DNA of 64,000 nt, taken from positions 13,024 through 77,023 of the forward strand of contig JAXJSP010000039.1 of the NCBI GenBank assembly GCA_036310005.1. The letters run 5' to 3'. The notes under the pieces were generated by a model. That model was not told the origin of the DNA. It saw only the letters and a program-made list of their open reading frames with translations, and ran no database searches. The DNA comes from JAXJSP01 sp036310005 (GTDB lineage Bacteria > Bacillota > Clostridia > Oscillospirales > Acutalibacteraceae). Every line of letters starts with the position of its first letter. Positions within the stretch are counted from its first letter, which is position 1. The position numbers and the translations under genes are program-made. This document shows, one piece after another, positions 1-8,221 of this stretch.

Positions 1-1
1 A

Positions 2-688
2 TTAAAATTGCGTGACGAGAATATAAAGGTACTTGATGTAGCATTAGATTACGGTTTTAACAGCGTTGACGGATATCAAAGAGCATTTTTTAAAGAATTC
101 GGTTGCAACCCGAGAGAGTATTCTGCAAACCCCGTTCCCTTGCATTTGTTCACGCCCTATGGAGTAAAATTCAAATATTTAGAAAGGAAAGAAACTAAAA
201 TGAGTACAAAAAATGTATTTATTCAAGTAATTGACAAGCCGAAAAGAAAGGTAATAATTAAACGAGGTAAAACTACTACTGACTATTGGACTTACTGCGA
301 GGAAGTGGGATGTGATGTTTGGGGAGTTTTAGTCAGTATGAAATCTCTTTGCGGTGAGCCGGTTTGTTTATGGTTACCGAAAAAATATATAAAACCCGCA
401 ACGAGCGAATATGTACAGGGTGTTGAAGTTTCAGAAGATTACAACGGGCCGATTCCGGAAGGCTTTGATATAATCGAACTTCCCGCTTCAAAATATCTTA
501 TGTTTCAAGGAGAACCGTTTAATGAAGAAGATTATCAACAGGCTATAAGTGAAATTTGGGAGGCAGAGAAAAAATACGATCCGTCAGTTATCGGTTATCA
601 ATGGGACAAAGAAAACCCGAAAATTCAACTTGAACCGATAGGTGCACGTGGATATATAGAACTGTTACCTATATGCACAAAAATATAA
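2..688 (+). CDS. AraC-family regulator with GyrI-like effector-binding domain, 5' partial
   Basis: The reading frame is open to the left edge, so the N-terminus lies outside the window. The first ~55 visible residues are the second helix-turn-helix of an AraC-type DNA-binding domain (VLDVALDYGF, then AFFKEFGCNPREY). From about residue 68 the protein continues into a GyrI-like/effector-binding fold (VFIQVIDKPKRKVIIKRG, ending in the strand pattern GYIELLPI). This AraC plus GyrI-like architecture is common in Firmicutes one-component regulators that sense small hydrophobic or cationic molecules. The ligand and targets cannot be told from here. It converges on nfnB and shares a bidirectional terminator with it. 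Confidence 0.85.
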   Translation, partial: LKLRDENIKVLDVALDYGFNSVDGYQRAFFKEFGCNPREYSANPVPLHLFTPYGVKFKYLERKETKMSTKNVFIQVIDKPKRKVIIKRGKTTTDYWTYCEEVGCDVWGVLVSMKSLCGEPVCLWLPKKYIKPATSEYVQGVEVSEDYNGPIPEGFDIIELPASKYLMFQGEPFNEEDYQQAISEIWEAEKKYDPSVIGYQWDKENPKIQLEPIGARGYIELLPICTKI

Positions 689-689
689 A

Positions 690-727
690 ACATCCCCCAA
701 AAGTGACATACTTTTGGGGGATGTTTT
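690..727. terminator. bidirectional intrinsic terminator
   Basis: A perfect 15-bp inverted repeat (690-704 and 710-724, arms ACATCCCCCAAAAGT) with a 5-nt loop and T/A-rich flanks lies between the convergent AraC-type gene and nfnB. Confidence 0.9.
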
Positions 728-747
728 TAGTATTCGTATTTTTAAAC

Positions 748-2166
748 TTATTTAGATAAATATTCATCAATTGATTTTGCGGCGGTTTTTCCGGCGCCCA
801 TAGCAAGAATTACTGTTGCGGCTCCTGTTACTGCATCTCCGCCGGCATATACACCCTCTTTAGATGTCGCGCCTGTTTGTTCCTCAACAATAATACCGCC
901 TCTGTTATTTACATCAAGTCCTTTAGTTGTATTGATTATTAAAGGATTGGGGCTTGTACCTATAGATATAATAACAGTATCAACATCCAAAACAAATTCG
1001 CTGCCTTCAATCTCAACAGGTCTTCTTCTACCGCTTTCATCAGGCTCGCCGAGTTCCATAGCAACACATTTTAAACCTGTTACAGTTCCGTTTTTAACAT
1101 CTTTCTTATCTTCGAGATTGTTATAACCTAATATTTCAACAGGGTTATTTAAGAGTTTAAACTCTGCTCCTTCTTCTATTGCATGCTCAACTTCCTCTTT
1201 TCTTGCAGGAAGTTCTTCAAGAGAACGACGGTAAACAATATATACCTTTTCTGCTCCTAATCTCAGTGCTGTTCTTGCAGCATCCATAGCAACATTACCG
1301 CCACCGACCACTGCAACATTCTTAGATTTCATTATAGGTGTATCAGAATCGTTCATATAAGCCTTCATTAAATTACTGCGAGTTAAATACTCATTTGCAG
1401 AATATACGCCTTTAAGTGATTCTCCGGGTATTCCCATAAACCTCGGCAAACCGGCACCTGAACCGATAAATACTGCTTCAAAACCGTCTTCAAACAACTC
1501 ATCAATTGTTATAGTTTTACCTATAACTACATTTGTTTCGATTTTAACCCCGATATTTTTTAAAGCATCAACTTCTTTTTTTACAATTGCCTTTGGCAAT
1601 CTGAACTCAGGTATACCGTATACTAATACACCGCCGGCTAAATGCAACGCTTCGAAAATTGTGACATCATAACCTTTTTTTGCTAAATCTCCCGCACAGG
1701 TTAATCCGCTCGGGCCTGAGCCTACGACTGCAACTTTATGTCCGTTCGGTTCGGGAATTGTTACATTCTCAAAACTGTGTTCATTGTGCCAATCTGCAAC
1801 AAATCTTTCAAGTCTTCCGATGCCGACAGGTTCGCCTTTAATTCCTCGTACGCATTTTTTTTCGCATTGATTTTCCTGAGGACATACCCTACTGCATACA
1901 GCGGGCAAAGATGATGATTTTGAAATAATTTGATATGCTGCCTCAAAATCGCCTTTTTTAACCTCATTAATAAATTCGGGAATATGAATGTTTACGGGGC
2001 ATCCGGAAACACAAGGCATATTTTTACAGTTCAGGCATCTCATAGCCTCATCCATAGCAACATCTTCGGGATAACCTGTTGCAACTTCTAAAAAGTTCTT
2101 ATTTCTGACATCAGCGGGCTGACACGGCATAGGATTTTTCTTTAAACTCATATTTGGTGACATCAT
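748..2166 (-). CDS. nfnB: NfnB / GltA-type NAD(P)H oxidoreductase large subunit
   Basis: A 472-residue flavoprotein of the family annotated either as homotetrameric NADPH glutamate synthase GltA or as the large subunit of electron-bifurcating NADH-dependent ferredoxin:NADP oxidoreductase. The N-terminus carries two cysteine groups for [4Fe-4S] clusters (C44, C47, C52, C56 and C91, C95, C101, C105). Then come an FAD-binding GSGPSG motif near residue 149 and a second nucleotide-binding GGGNVAMD motif near residue 290. The start overlaps the nfnA stop by one base (TAATG), behind AAGGAG. The adjacent NfnA-type subunit and the absence of a glutamate synthase large subunit favour the Nfn role: coupling ferredoxin and NADH oxidation to NADP+ reduction in the cytoplasm. 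A SudAB-like role cannot be excluded. Confidence 0.85.
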   Translation of the reverse strand: MMSPNMSLKKNPMPCQPADVRNKNFLEVATGYPEDVAMDEAMRCLNCKNMPCVSGCPVNIHIPEFINEVKKGDFEAAYQIISKSSSLPAVCSRVCPQENQCEKKCVRGIKGEPVGIGRLERFVADWHNEHSFENVTIPEPNGHKVAVVGSGPSGLTCAGDLAKKGYDVTIFEALHLAGGVLVYGIPEFRLPKAIVKKEVDALKNIGVKIETNVVIGKTITIDELFEDGFEAVFIGSGAGLPRFMGIPGESLKGVYSANEYLTRSNLMKAYMNDSDTPIMKSKNVAVVGGGNVAMDAARTALRLGAEKVYIVYRRSLEELPARKEEVEHAIEEGAEFKLLNNPVEILGYNNLEDKKDVKNGTVTGLKCVAMELGEPDESGRRRPVEIEGSEFVLDVDTVIISIGTSPNPLIINTTKGLDVNNRGGIIVEEQTGATSKEGVYAGGDAVTGAATVILAMGAGKTAAKSIDEYLSK

Positions 2167-3014
2167 TAATTCTCCTTAAACAAATTGCAAGTTTTTTCAT
2201 AAGCATGTCTTTCAAACTCGCTGTACATTGAACTTCTTTGCATAGCCTCATCAAAATCTACTTCAAAACCGTCAAAATCAGGCCCGTCAACACAAGCAAA
2301 TTTCGTGACTTTTTTACCGTTTTGGTTTAAAGTTAACCGACATCCTCCACACATACCAGTACCGTCTATCATAATCGGATTCATAGAAACAGTAGTTTTA
2401 ATATCGTATGGCTTTGTAGTAGCCACTACAAATTTCATCATAACAAGCGGACCGATAGTAATAACCTCATCATATTTTTCTCCGCTTTCAATTAATTCTT
2501 TTAACGGTTGCGTTACAACGCCTTTTGCTCCGTAAGAGCCATCATCGGTCATTACAAACAATTTATCGGACGCGTTTTTGAATTCATCTTCTAAAATAAT
2601 CAAATCTTTATTTCTAAAACCGATAATTGAATGTACCTGACATCCCGAAGATTTAAGTTTTTGAGCAATCGGTAATGCTATTGCACAACCGACTCCTCCG
2701 CCTACAATACAAACTTTTTTAAGACCTTGTGTTATTGTAGCAAGTCCTAAAGGACCAGCAAAATCTTCAATATACTCATTTTCATTTTTATTATTTAATT
2801 TTTTAGTAGTTGCTCCGACTACCTGAAAAACGATTGTAATTGTACCCTTTTGTCTGTCATAGCCGGCAATTGTTAGCGGTATTCTTTCACCGTTTTCATC
2901 TACTCTTAATATAATAAATTGGCCGGGTTCGGCTTTTTTAGCAACCATAGGTGCATATATTTCCATTAACGTTACAGTAGGATTTAAAATCTGTTTTTTT
3001 AAAATCTTATACAA
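2166..3014 (-). CDS. nfnA: NfnA-type ferredoxin:NADP oxidoreductase small subunit
   Basis: A 282-residue protein with an FAD-binding domain (residues 1-95; RIPLTIA near 45), an NAD-binding domain (GGGVGCAIALP near 105) and a C-terminal [2Fe-2S] site. The visible ligand pattern is D217, C222, C225 and C241. An Asp in place of the first Cys is what has been described for the Nfn small subunit, whereas dihydroorotate dehydrogenase subunit PyrK has four Cys, so the sequence favours NfnA. It is the first gene of a two-gene operon with nfnB and the two would form a heterodimer. No operator or riboswitch is evident in the short upstream gap. Confidence 0.85.
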   Translation of the reverse strand: MYKILKKQILNPTVTLMEIYAPMVAKKAEPGQFIILRVDENGERIPLTIAGYDRQKGTITIVFQVVGATTKKLNNKNENEYIEDFAGPLGLATITQGLKKVCIVGGGVGCAIALPIAQKLKSSGCQVHSIIGFRNKDLIILEDEFKNASDKLFVMTDDGSYGAKGVVTQPLKELIESGEKYDEVITIGPLVMMKFVVATTKPYDIKTTVSMNPIMIDGTGMCGGCRLTLNQNGKKVTKFACVDGPDFDGFEVDFDEAMQRSSMYSEFERHAYEKTCNLFKEN

Positions 3015-3081
3015 AATGTATAACCTCCGCTTTTTAGACTTAAACTTATATAATTATACCGCAAATATTAATATATGTAAA

Positions 3082-3861
3082 CTATAAATTATTATTTTTA
3101 TGCTGTTTTCCGGTATTATCAATATAGTAATCGTCTTTTAAAATCAGTTCGTCCAATGAAACGAATGTATAACCTTGTTCTTTCAAATCATTTAAAATAA
3201 TGTTTAAAGCAGTCGGAGTGTTTTCAATTCCGTTATGAAATAATAAAATTGAACCTGACTGCAGATTTTTTAATGTATTATTTACAATTTCATCAACAGT
3301 TATATTCTTTTTCCAATCAATTGAGTCACAGTCCCATTGTACATATTCCATTCCTATACTTCTTATTGCATTAACACATGAATTATTATACTCACCGTAT
3401 GGACCTCTGTAATATACAGGCTGCTTATTTGTGATTTTGTATATTTTTTCGTTACAAAGTTTCACATCTTGCAAAAATTCTTGTTCATTTAAAACATCAA
3501 GATGTTTATGAGAATTTGAATGATTTGCTATGATATGACCGTTATCGCTTAATTTTTTTGCTTGCTCTTCGTTTTTATCTAACCAACTTCCTACACAAAA
3601 AAACGCGGCTTTTGCATCGTATTTATTCAAAATATCTATTAATTCATCAGTATCTTCCGCACCCCAAGCAGCATCGAATGTTATAGCGATTTGTTTTTTA
3701 TCATTTTCAACAGAATAAATCGGCAAAACTTTTTGTTGTGCCGATACGTTCACTTGTGTTGATTTTTTTACAAAAAATGCAACTATAATAAGTGCAACCA
3801 TTAAAACAATAATAAAATTAAACAATGTTTTTCTCGTCAATTTCACAGTAATAAATTTCAT
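3082..3861 (-). CDS. PdaB-like polysaccharide deacetylase (sporulation type)
   Basis: A carbohydrate esterase 4 / NodB-fold protein. Start chosen at the ATG at 3861 because GGAGGC lies just upstream; an in-frame ATG at 3891 has no Shine-Dalgarno. One N-terminal membrane segment (about residues 8-30) anchors an extracytoplasmic NodB domain with ITFDAAWG (a variant of TFDDG, typical of the PdaB subgroup), the metal-binding HSNSH motif and the RGPYG motif. PdaB-type proteins act on peptidoglycan during spore maturation; the exact substrate here is inferred from the family. A small single-span membrane ORF lies just upstream on the same strand. Confidence 0.8.
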   Translation of the reverse strand: MKFITVKLTRKTLFNFIIVLMVALIIVAFFVKKSTQVNVSAQQKVLPIYSVENDKKQIAITFDAAWGAEDTDELIDILNKYDAKAAFFCVGSWLDKNEEQAKKLSDNGHIIANHSNSHKHLDVLNEQEFLQDVKLCNEKIYKITNKQPVYYRGPYGEYNNSCVNAIRSIGMEYVQWDCDSIDWKKNITVDEIVNNTLKNLQSGSILLFHNGIENTPTALNIILNDLKEQGYTFVSLDELILKDDYYIDNTGKQHKNNNL

Positions 3862-3917
3862 AATGCCTCCGAAAAATATTTTATATTTCATTTATTAAAG
3901 ATTTGTGGTAAAATAAA

Positions 3918-4079
3918 TTAAACTAATTGGGCATTTGTTGTTTCCGGTTGTACATTATGTTTGTTTAGTTTGGTTTTAATAGTTTTTGTTAATATAATTC
4001 CGCTGACTGTTAAAATAATAATAGTCAGAATAATAATTAAAGTATTTGTTATACTTTTCTTACTCAATATCTTAAACAC
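3918..4079 (-). CDS. possible small single-span membrane protein upstream of the PdaB-like gene
   Basis: An open frame of 53 codons from GTG 4079 (AGGTG 7 nt upstream), or 58 codons from ATG 4094, which has no Shine-Dalgarno. The residues after the start form a hydrophobic helix rich in Ile, Leu and Thr (LIIILTIIILTVSGIILT), followed by a basic patch (KTIKTKLNKH) and a polar tail. It reads toward the deacetylase gene with a gap of about 56 bp to its preferred start. The opposite strand also has a hydrophobic open frame, which I judge to be a shadow of low-complexity AT-rich DNA. No family recognised. Confidence 0.4.
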   Translation of the reverse strand: MFKILSKKSITNTLIIILTIIILTVSGIILTKTIKTKLNKHNVQPETTNAQLV

Positions 4080-4138
4080 ATCAATACACCTCATAAATTT
4101 ATATGAGATAATTTTAAAATATAGTATAGGAGTATATT

Positions 4139-4855
4139 ATGCCGATTTATAAAATTGCAGGATTTAATGTAAAAATTGAACCTATCTATGAACGCACTAA
4201 AGATAATCTTGAAAAATATAAAACTGACGAGAAAAATTTTTGTGCCGATTTAAGCATAAATGCCGAATATTATATTAACTCCACGCATAAAAAGTATCCT
4301 TTGCTTGATTTACCCGCTTGTGAATATATGGTAACAGGCGCTATGTTTTTTGACGAACTGTTAAATCATAACGGAATTGTTTTTCATTCATCTGCTGTTG
4401 TCTATAATAACAAAGCATATTTATTTACTGCTCCGAGCGGTACCGGTAAATCTACACATACATCTTTATGGATCAAATATTTAGGCAACGAAAAAGCAAA
4501 AATTCTTAATGACGATAAACCGGCTCTTGTATTTGAAAACGGTAAAGTTTACGCATACGGTACTCCTTTTTCGGGCAAGACTGATTTAAACATTAATGAA
4601 AAATATGAATTAGGCGGTATATGTTACTTATCACAAGGTGATAAAAATGAAATCAAAAAACTGACTGTCAAGGAATACTTGCCTAAAATTATTGAACAAA
4701 CTCACAAAAGAAACAATGAACAATTTATGGATAAATTATTTGATAGAATAGATGAAATTGCGCGATATGTTGATTTTTATACAATGAGTTGTGATATCAG
4801 CAAAGAGGCATTCATTACTTCATTTAATACGCTGACCGGTGAAAAGTATGAGTAG
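4139..4855 (+). CDS. HprK-like P-loop kinase domain protein
   Basis: A 238-residue protein resembling the HPr serine kinase fold. It has a Walker A motif APSGTGKST near residue 100, followed by LNDDKPAL (acidic metal site) and GTPFSGKTD, which recall the capping and Walker B regions of HprK-like and PEP-carboxykinase-like proteins. It is too short to be true HprK and lacks its N-terminal domain, so HPr regulation is not implied. Proteins of this type are often found next to S26-like peptidases or PqqD-like carriers in peptide-modification loci, but no PqqD or radical-SAM partner is seen here. It overlaps the next gene by 8 bp (ATGAGTAG), so the two are translationally coupled. AGGAG precedes the start. 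Confidence 0.7.
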   Translation: MPIYKIAGFNVKIEPIYERTKDNLEKYKTDEKNFCADLSINAEYYINSTHKKYPLLDLPACEYMVTGAMFFDELLNHNGIVFHSSAVVYNNKAYLFTAPSGTGKSTHTSLWIKYLGNEKAKILNDDKPALVFENGKVYAYGTPFSGKTDLNINEKYELGGICYLSQGDKNEIKKLTVKEYLPKIIEQTHKRNNEQFMDKLFDRIDEIARYVDFYTMSCDISKEAFITSFNTLTGEKYE

Positions 4856-5267
4856 AAAAATTGAGTTAGATAAAATTGTTGATGTAATAATCGAACAACT
4901 TGAAAACGACGGTTACTTTACTTTTTCACCGACAGGCAACAGTATGGAGCCTTTTATTTCCAGCCAAGATTCAGTTACTCTTTGCAAAGCGGACAACTTA
5001 AAAAAATACGATATTGTTCTTTGCAAAAATGATAATAACAAATATATATTACATAGAATTATTAAAATCAACAAACAAAACGATTTTTATATCAGAGGCG
5101 ATAATCAACTTTTAATCGAGCATATTACATCAAATAATTTAATTATCGGAAAAATTTCCTCTTATGCTCACAAAAACAAAACTATAACCAAATTCGATAC
5201 TTTTAATGTTAGACTTTGGAATTTGTTTACTTTTTTAAGAAAAGCAAATTTAAAACAAGACTATTAA
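4848..5267 (+). CDS. S26/S24-like peptidase (signal-peptidase-type fold)
   Basis: About 139 residues from the ATG at 4848; a GTG at 4839 is also in frame, but the ATG gives the usual short overlap with the kinase gene. The motif TGNSMEPFI contains the candidate catalytic Ser, and the later YILHRII and FYIRGDN segments are the conserved boxes of S24/S26 serine peptidases (LexA/SipW type). There is no clear transmembrane helix, which is unusual for a type I signal peptidase. It may act on a cytoplasmic or peptide substrate together with the HprK-like partner; this is an inference from coupling alone. Confidence 0.7.
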   Translation: MSRKIELDKIVDVIIEQLENDGYFTFSPTGNSMEPFISSQDSVTLCKADNLKKYDIVLCKNDNNKYILHRIIKINKQNDFYIRGDNQLLIEHITSNNLIIGKISSYAHKNKTITKFDTFNVRLWNLFTFLRKANLKQDY

Positions 5268-5307
5268 AAACAAATGAGTTCTGTATAATACAGAACTCGT
5301 TTGTTTT
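5267..5307. terminator. bidirectional intrinsic terminator
   Basis: A 19-bp inverted repeat (5267-5285 and 5289-5307, one wobble position) with A-rich and T-rich ends separates the convergent peptidase gene and glycyl radical activase gene. Confidence 0.9.
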
Positions 5308-6145
5308 ATAATGCACTATTTATAATTTCTCTATATACTTGCATATTATCATTTGTCGGTACTGAAAATTTTTCAAACTCGATATTTAATGCGTCGTATT
5401 TATGCTCTCCCATTGAGTGATAAGGCAGCAATTCAATCTTTTTCGAATTTATCTGTTTTAGAAATTTTGAAATTTTAATCATTTCTGCTTGATTGTCATT
5501 ATATCCGCCTATTACCGGAATTCGAATAATAATTTCACCATTAAAGCAGTCAGATAATTTTTTAATATTTTCAAGTATCAGTTTATTAGATACGCCTGTA
5601 CCTTTAATATGCAACTGTTCTGAAAAACACTTTATATCATATAAAAACAAATCGGTATAAGGCATAATTTTTTCAAAATTTTGCCACGCTATATTCCCTG
5701 CTGTGTCAACTGCGGTATGTATTTCGTTTTCCTTGCATTTTTTAAGTATTTCAAGGAGAAAATCAATTTGCAGCATACACTCTCCGCCTGAAAATGTTAC
5801 TCCGCCTCCTGAATTCTCATAGAATGATTTGTCCTTTATTATTTCTGCAAAAACTTCCTCAACTGAATATTCTTTGCCACAAATTTTTCTTGCATCTTGC
5901 GGACAGTATAATTCACACTTGCCGCAAAAATCGCATTTTTCTAAATGATTAGGGCAAACTTGATAACATTTACCGCAGGCGGTACACTTATTTTTATAAA
6001 ACAACATCTCTTTTTTGAAAGATTGGCTCTCGGGGTTGTGACACCAAACACATTTTAAATTACACCCTTTAAAAAATACTGTTGTCCTGATTCCCGGTCC
6101 GTCTACAAAAGAGTTTCTTTCAATATCAAAAATTGTCGCTTTCAT
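5306..6145 (-). CDS. glycyl-radical enzyme activating protein (radical SAM)
   Basis: A 279-residue radical-SAM activase of the PflA family. The cluster motif CNLKCVWC (CX3CX2C) binds the SAM-cleaving [4Fe-4S] cluster. It is followed by a ferredoxin-like insert with two cysteine groups (CTACGKCYQVC and CDFCGKCELYC), as in activases of dehydratase-type glycyl radical enzymes rather than the insert-free PflA of pyruvate formate-lyase. GGVTFSGGECML is the SAM-binding GGE region. It would abstract H from the C-terminal Gly of its partner, encoded by the first gene of this same tight operon at 9578-11698. It is the last gene of the operon, 28 bp after the phosphotriesterase-like gene. Confidence 0.9.
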   Translation of the reverse strand: MKATIFDIERNSFVDGPGIRTTVFFKGCNLKCVWCHNPESQSFKKEMLFYKNKCTACGKCYQVCPNHLEKCDFCGKCELYCPQDARKICGKEYSVEEVFAEIIKDKSFYENSGGGVTFSGGECMLQIDFLLEILKKCKENEIHTAVDTAGNIAWQNFEKIMPYTDLFLYDIKCFSEQLHIKGTGVSNKLILENIKKLSDCFNGEIIIRIPVIGGYNDNQAEMIKISKFLKQINSKKIELLPYHSMGEHKYDALNIEFEKFSVPTNDNMQVYREIINSAL

Positions 6146-6173
6146 TTTATCACCAAAAAAATAATTGCTTTTA

Positions 6174-7070
6174 CTATTTGCAACTTAACATATCAATCGG
6201 GTTTTGCCTGATGATTTTATCAAAAACATCTTCAGGTAATCTTGGGCGAATATAGTCAAAGACATAAGAAAAACGAACATTATCTTTAATTTTCGGCCTT
6301 GCCTCAAAACCGTTAAAAAATGATTCATCGTGTGACAAAATTATTTTATCAGCATAGCCCTCATCACATAGGCTTAAAACAGTATTAACTTTTTTATTGA
6401 TATACTCTTCTGTTTTAACATCATACATTCTGTCTAAACCTATATAGCAACCGCTTTTTGCGATTTTTAATATATAGTTTAAATCTTCTGTATCACTTAA
6501 ATGACCTATTGTAATTTTCTCAGGTTTTACTCCGTTTTCCAACAAAAACTCAAGTGCTGACAGCCCATTTTGATTGTTTGCATTTGTGTGCACTACTATC
6601 GGTAAATTCAGTTCTTTATATACTACTGCAGTCGCTTGGAGAATTTTTTTATTAAAATCACTTGTGTTTTTACTTTCAACAGCAGTTTTTATTATGCCGG
6701 CGTTTATATTTTTTGCATCATTTATTATATGCTCTGCTAAAGTTTGAACAGAACTTGTGAATAAAACCGGCTCATCAGTATAGTAAAAACCTGTCGAACA
6801 TACAATATTTACACCACTTTTTTCTGACACTCTTTTAAGCAGTTCTATGTTTCTGCCGATATTAATCGGTGTGCAGTCTACGAACAAATTCAGTCCGTAT
6901 TTTTCCTTAAGCAACCTTAATTCTGCAACTGCTTTTTCTTCAAGTTTGTCAAAGTCCAGATAATCTTTGCCAGACATCATATAAAGATAATCACTATAGC
7001 AGCAAATATGCTCATGGCATAATGCTGTATGAATCTCATTTGCGGATATATTACCTAAAACTGTTTTCAT
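6174..7070 (-). CDS. phosphotriesterase-family metal hydrolase
   Basis: A 298-residue (beta/alpha)8 amidohydrolase-superfamily enzyme of the phosphotriesterase/PHP-homology group. All six binuclear-metal ligands can be read: H19 and H21 (CHEH), a bridging K128 (GIIKTA, likely carboxylated), H161 (VVHTN), H190 (TIGHLSD) and D248 (LSHDES). Family members hydrolyse lactones, phosphodiesters or N-acyl bonds; the natural substrate is unknown. It sits 29 bp after the CapA-like gene in the glycyl-radical operon, so it probably processes the substrate or product of that pathway. Confidence 0.85.
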   Translation of the reverse strand: MKTVLGNISANEIHTALCHEHICCYSDYLYMMSGKDYLDFDKLEEKAVAELRLLKEKYGLNLFVDCTPINIGRNIELLKRVSEKSGVNIVCSTGFYYTDEPVLFTSSVQTLAEHIINDAKNINAGIIKTAVESKNTSDFNKKILQATAVVYKELNLPIVVHTNANNQNGLSALEFLLENGVKPEKITIGHLSDTEDLNYILKIAKSGCYIGLDRMYDVKTEEYINKKVNTVLSLCDEGYADKIILSHDESFFNGFEARPKIKDNVRFSYVFDYIRPRLPEDVFDKIIRQNPIDMLSCK

Positions 7071-7099
7071 TTTATTCTTACCCTTAAATCAATAAGTTA

Positions 7100-8218
7100 T
7101 TATACAGGCATATTCTGGAGTTCTTTAATTTTTTTGCTCCAATATTCTATATCGTCTGTTTTTTCGTATGCATATATTTTTGCAATAGATTTTAATTGAC
7201 TGTTATGCGCTTCACATGACACAAGATTGTAGTCTCCAAAGCCACCGCCTATTCGGGGATACCACTGGTGTAACCATGACCACCCGCTAAAATATAACTC
7301 CAACTCTTTTTGATTTTGAATTATCTTTGATAACTCATCAATGTAGCTCATCATTTTAATCTTATCGTCACCGTCAAAAACCGTAATTTTAGTTTTCTCA
7401 GTATTAAACTTATAAGGTATTATCTCAAGAGAAACCTTATCAGTAATATTAAGTATACTTATATATCCGTAAAACCAGGAATCTCTGCTTTTCCTTTTAA
7501 TATCACTTTGAAAAATAAAATTTCCCATACTGTAAACAATAGGTTTTCCGTTATATATTTCATAACCTTGCGGACAATGAGTGTGTGTCGCTATCAACGC
7601 GTCCGCACCCATATCGCAGATGAATCTGTACCTGTCTACAGTGTCAGGAGATGGCAGCGGGTTATGTTCATTCCCGCCGTGAAATACAACGACAACCTTA
7701 TGCCCGAATGCTTTTTCCTTTCTTATTCTATTAAGGAGAAATCTGGGGTTATAGCCCGCCGACCCGTATTCAGCTTCTCCGGCTATGCCAAATTCGTTTT
7801 CACACACAGAGATAACTGAAACAGAAATGCCGTCTTTTTCTATTCTAAGCGGCTCATAAGCATACTCAATATTTTTGCCCGCTCCGGAATGAAGTATATT
7901 GTTTTCATCAAGCAAATCAAGTGTATCTTTTACTGCGTTTTCGCCAAAATCACCGATGTGATTATTTGCAAGAGTTACCGCATCAATATTTGCGGTATTT
8001 AAAAATACTATATTTTCAGGAGAACATATAAGATTCGGTCCTGCTTTTTGAATAGGTTTATGCTTTTTTATATCCGCAAGAGGACATTCCAAATTAACAA
8101 TTCTGAAATCAGAATTGTTAAAATAAGGTAAAATATCAGATAAAATATCTTCCGAAGTCTCCTTCGTGAAATTCTCAAATAATCTGAAATTGACATCTCC
8201 CGTAAATAAAATTTTCAT
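7100..8218 (-). CDS. CapA-family metallophosphatase-like protein
   Basis: A 372-residue calcineurin-like protein of the CapA/PgsA family (bacterial capsule synthesis group). Visible motifs are GDVNF at the N-terminus (metal site), NLECPLAD, ANNHIGDFG, FHGGNEH and ATHTHCPQGYEIYNGKPIVYSMGNF, in the usual order for the family (the last one spans roughly residues 208-232). There is no signal peptide or membrane anchor, which argues for a cytoplasmic enzyme rather than an envelope-bound CapA. It follows the M20 gene with 3 bp between them, within the glycyl-radical operon. Its reaction is not predictable from sequence. Confidence 0.85.
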   Translation of the reverse strand: MKILFTGDVNFRLFENFTKETSEDILSDILPYFNNSDFRIVNLECPLADIKKHKPIQKAGPNLICSPENIVFLNTANIDAVTLANNHIGDFGENAVKDTLDLLDENNILHSGAGKNIEYAYEPLRIEKDGISVSVISVCENEFGIAGEAEYGSAGYNPRFLLNRIRKEKAFGHKVVVVFHGGNEHNPLPSPDTVDRYRFICDMGADALIATHTHCPQGYEIYNGKPIVYSMGNFIFQSDIKRKSRDSWFYGYISILNITDKVSLEIIPYKFNTEKTKITVFDGDDKIKMMSYIDELSKIIQNQKELELYFSGWSWLHQWYPRIGGGFGDYNLVSCEAHNSQLKSIAKIYAYEKTDDIEYWSKKIKELQNMPV

Positions 8219-8221
8219 ATG

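Noticed and set aside
3961..4152. 63-codon hydrophobic ORF on the plus strand
   Set aside because: No ribosome site and low-complexity Ile/Val composition; the minus-strand frame over the same DNA has a better start and membrane-protein pattern.
4139..4855. True HPr kinase/phosphorylase
   Set aside because: The P-loop is similar, but the protein lacks the N-terminal domain and the length of HprK.
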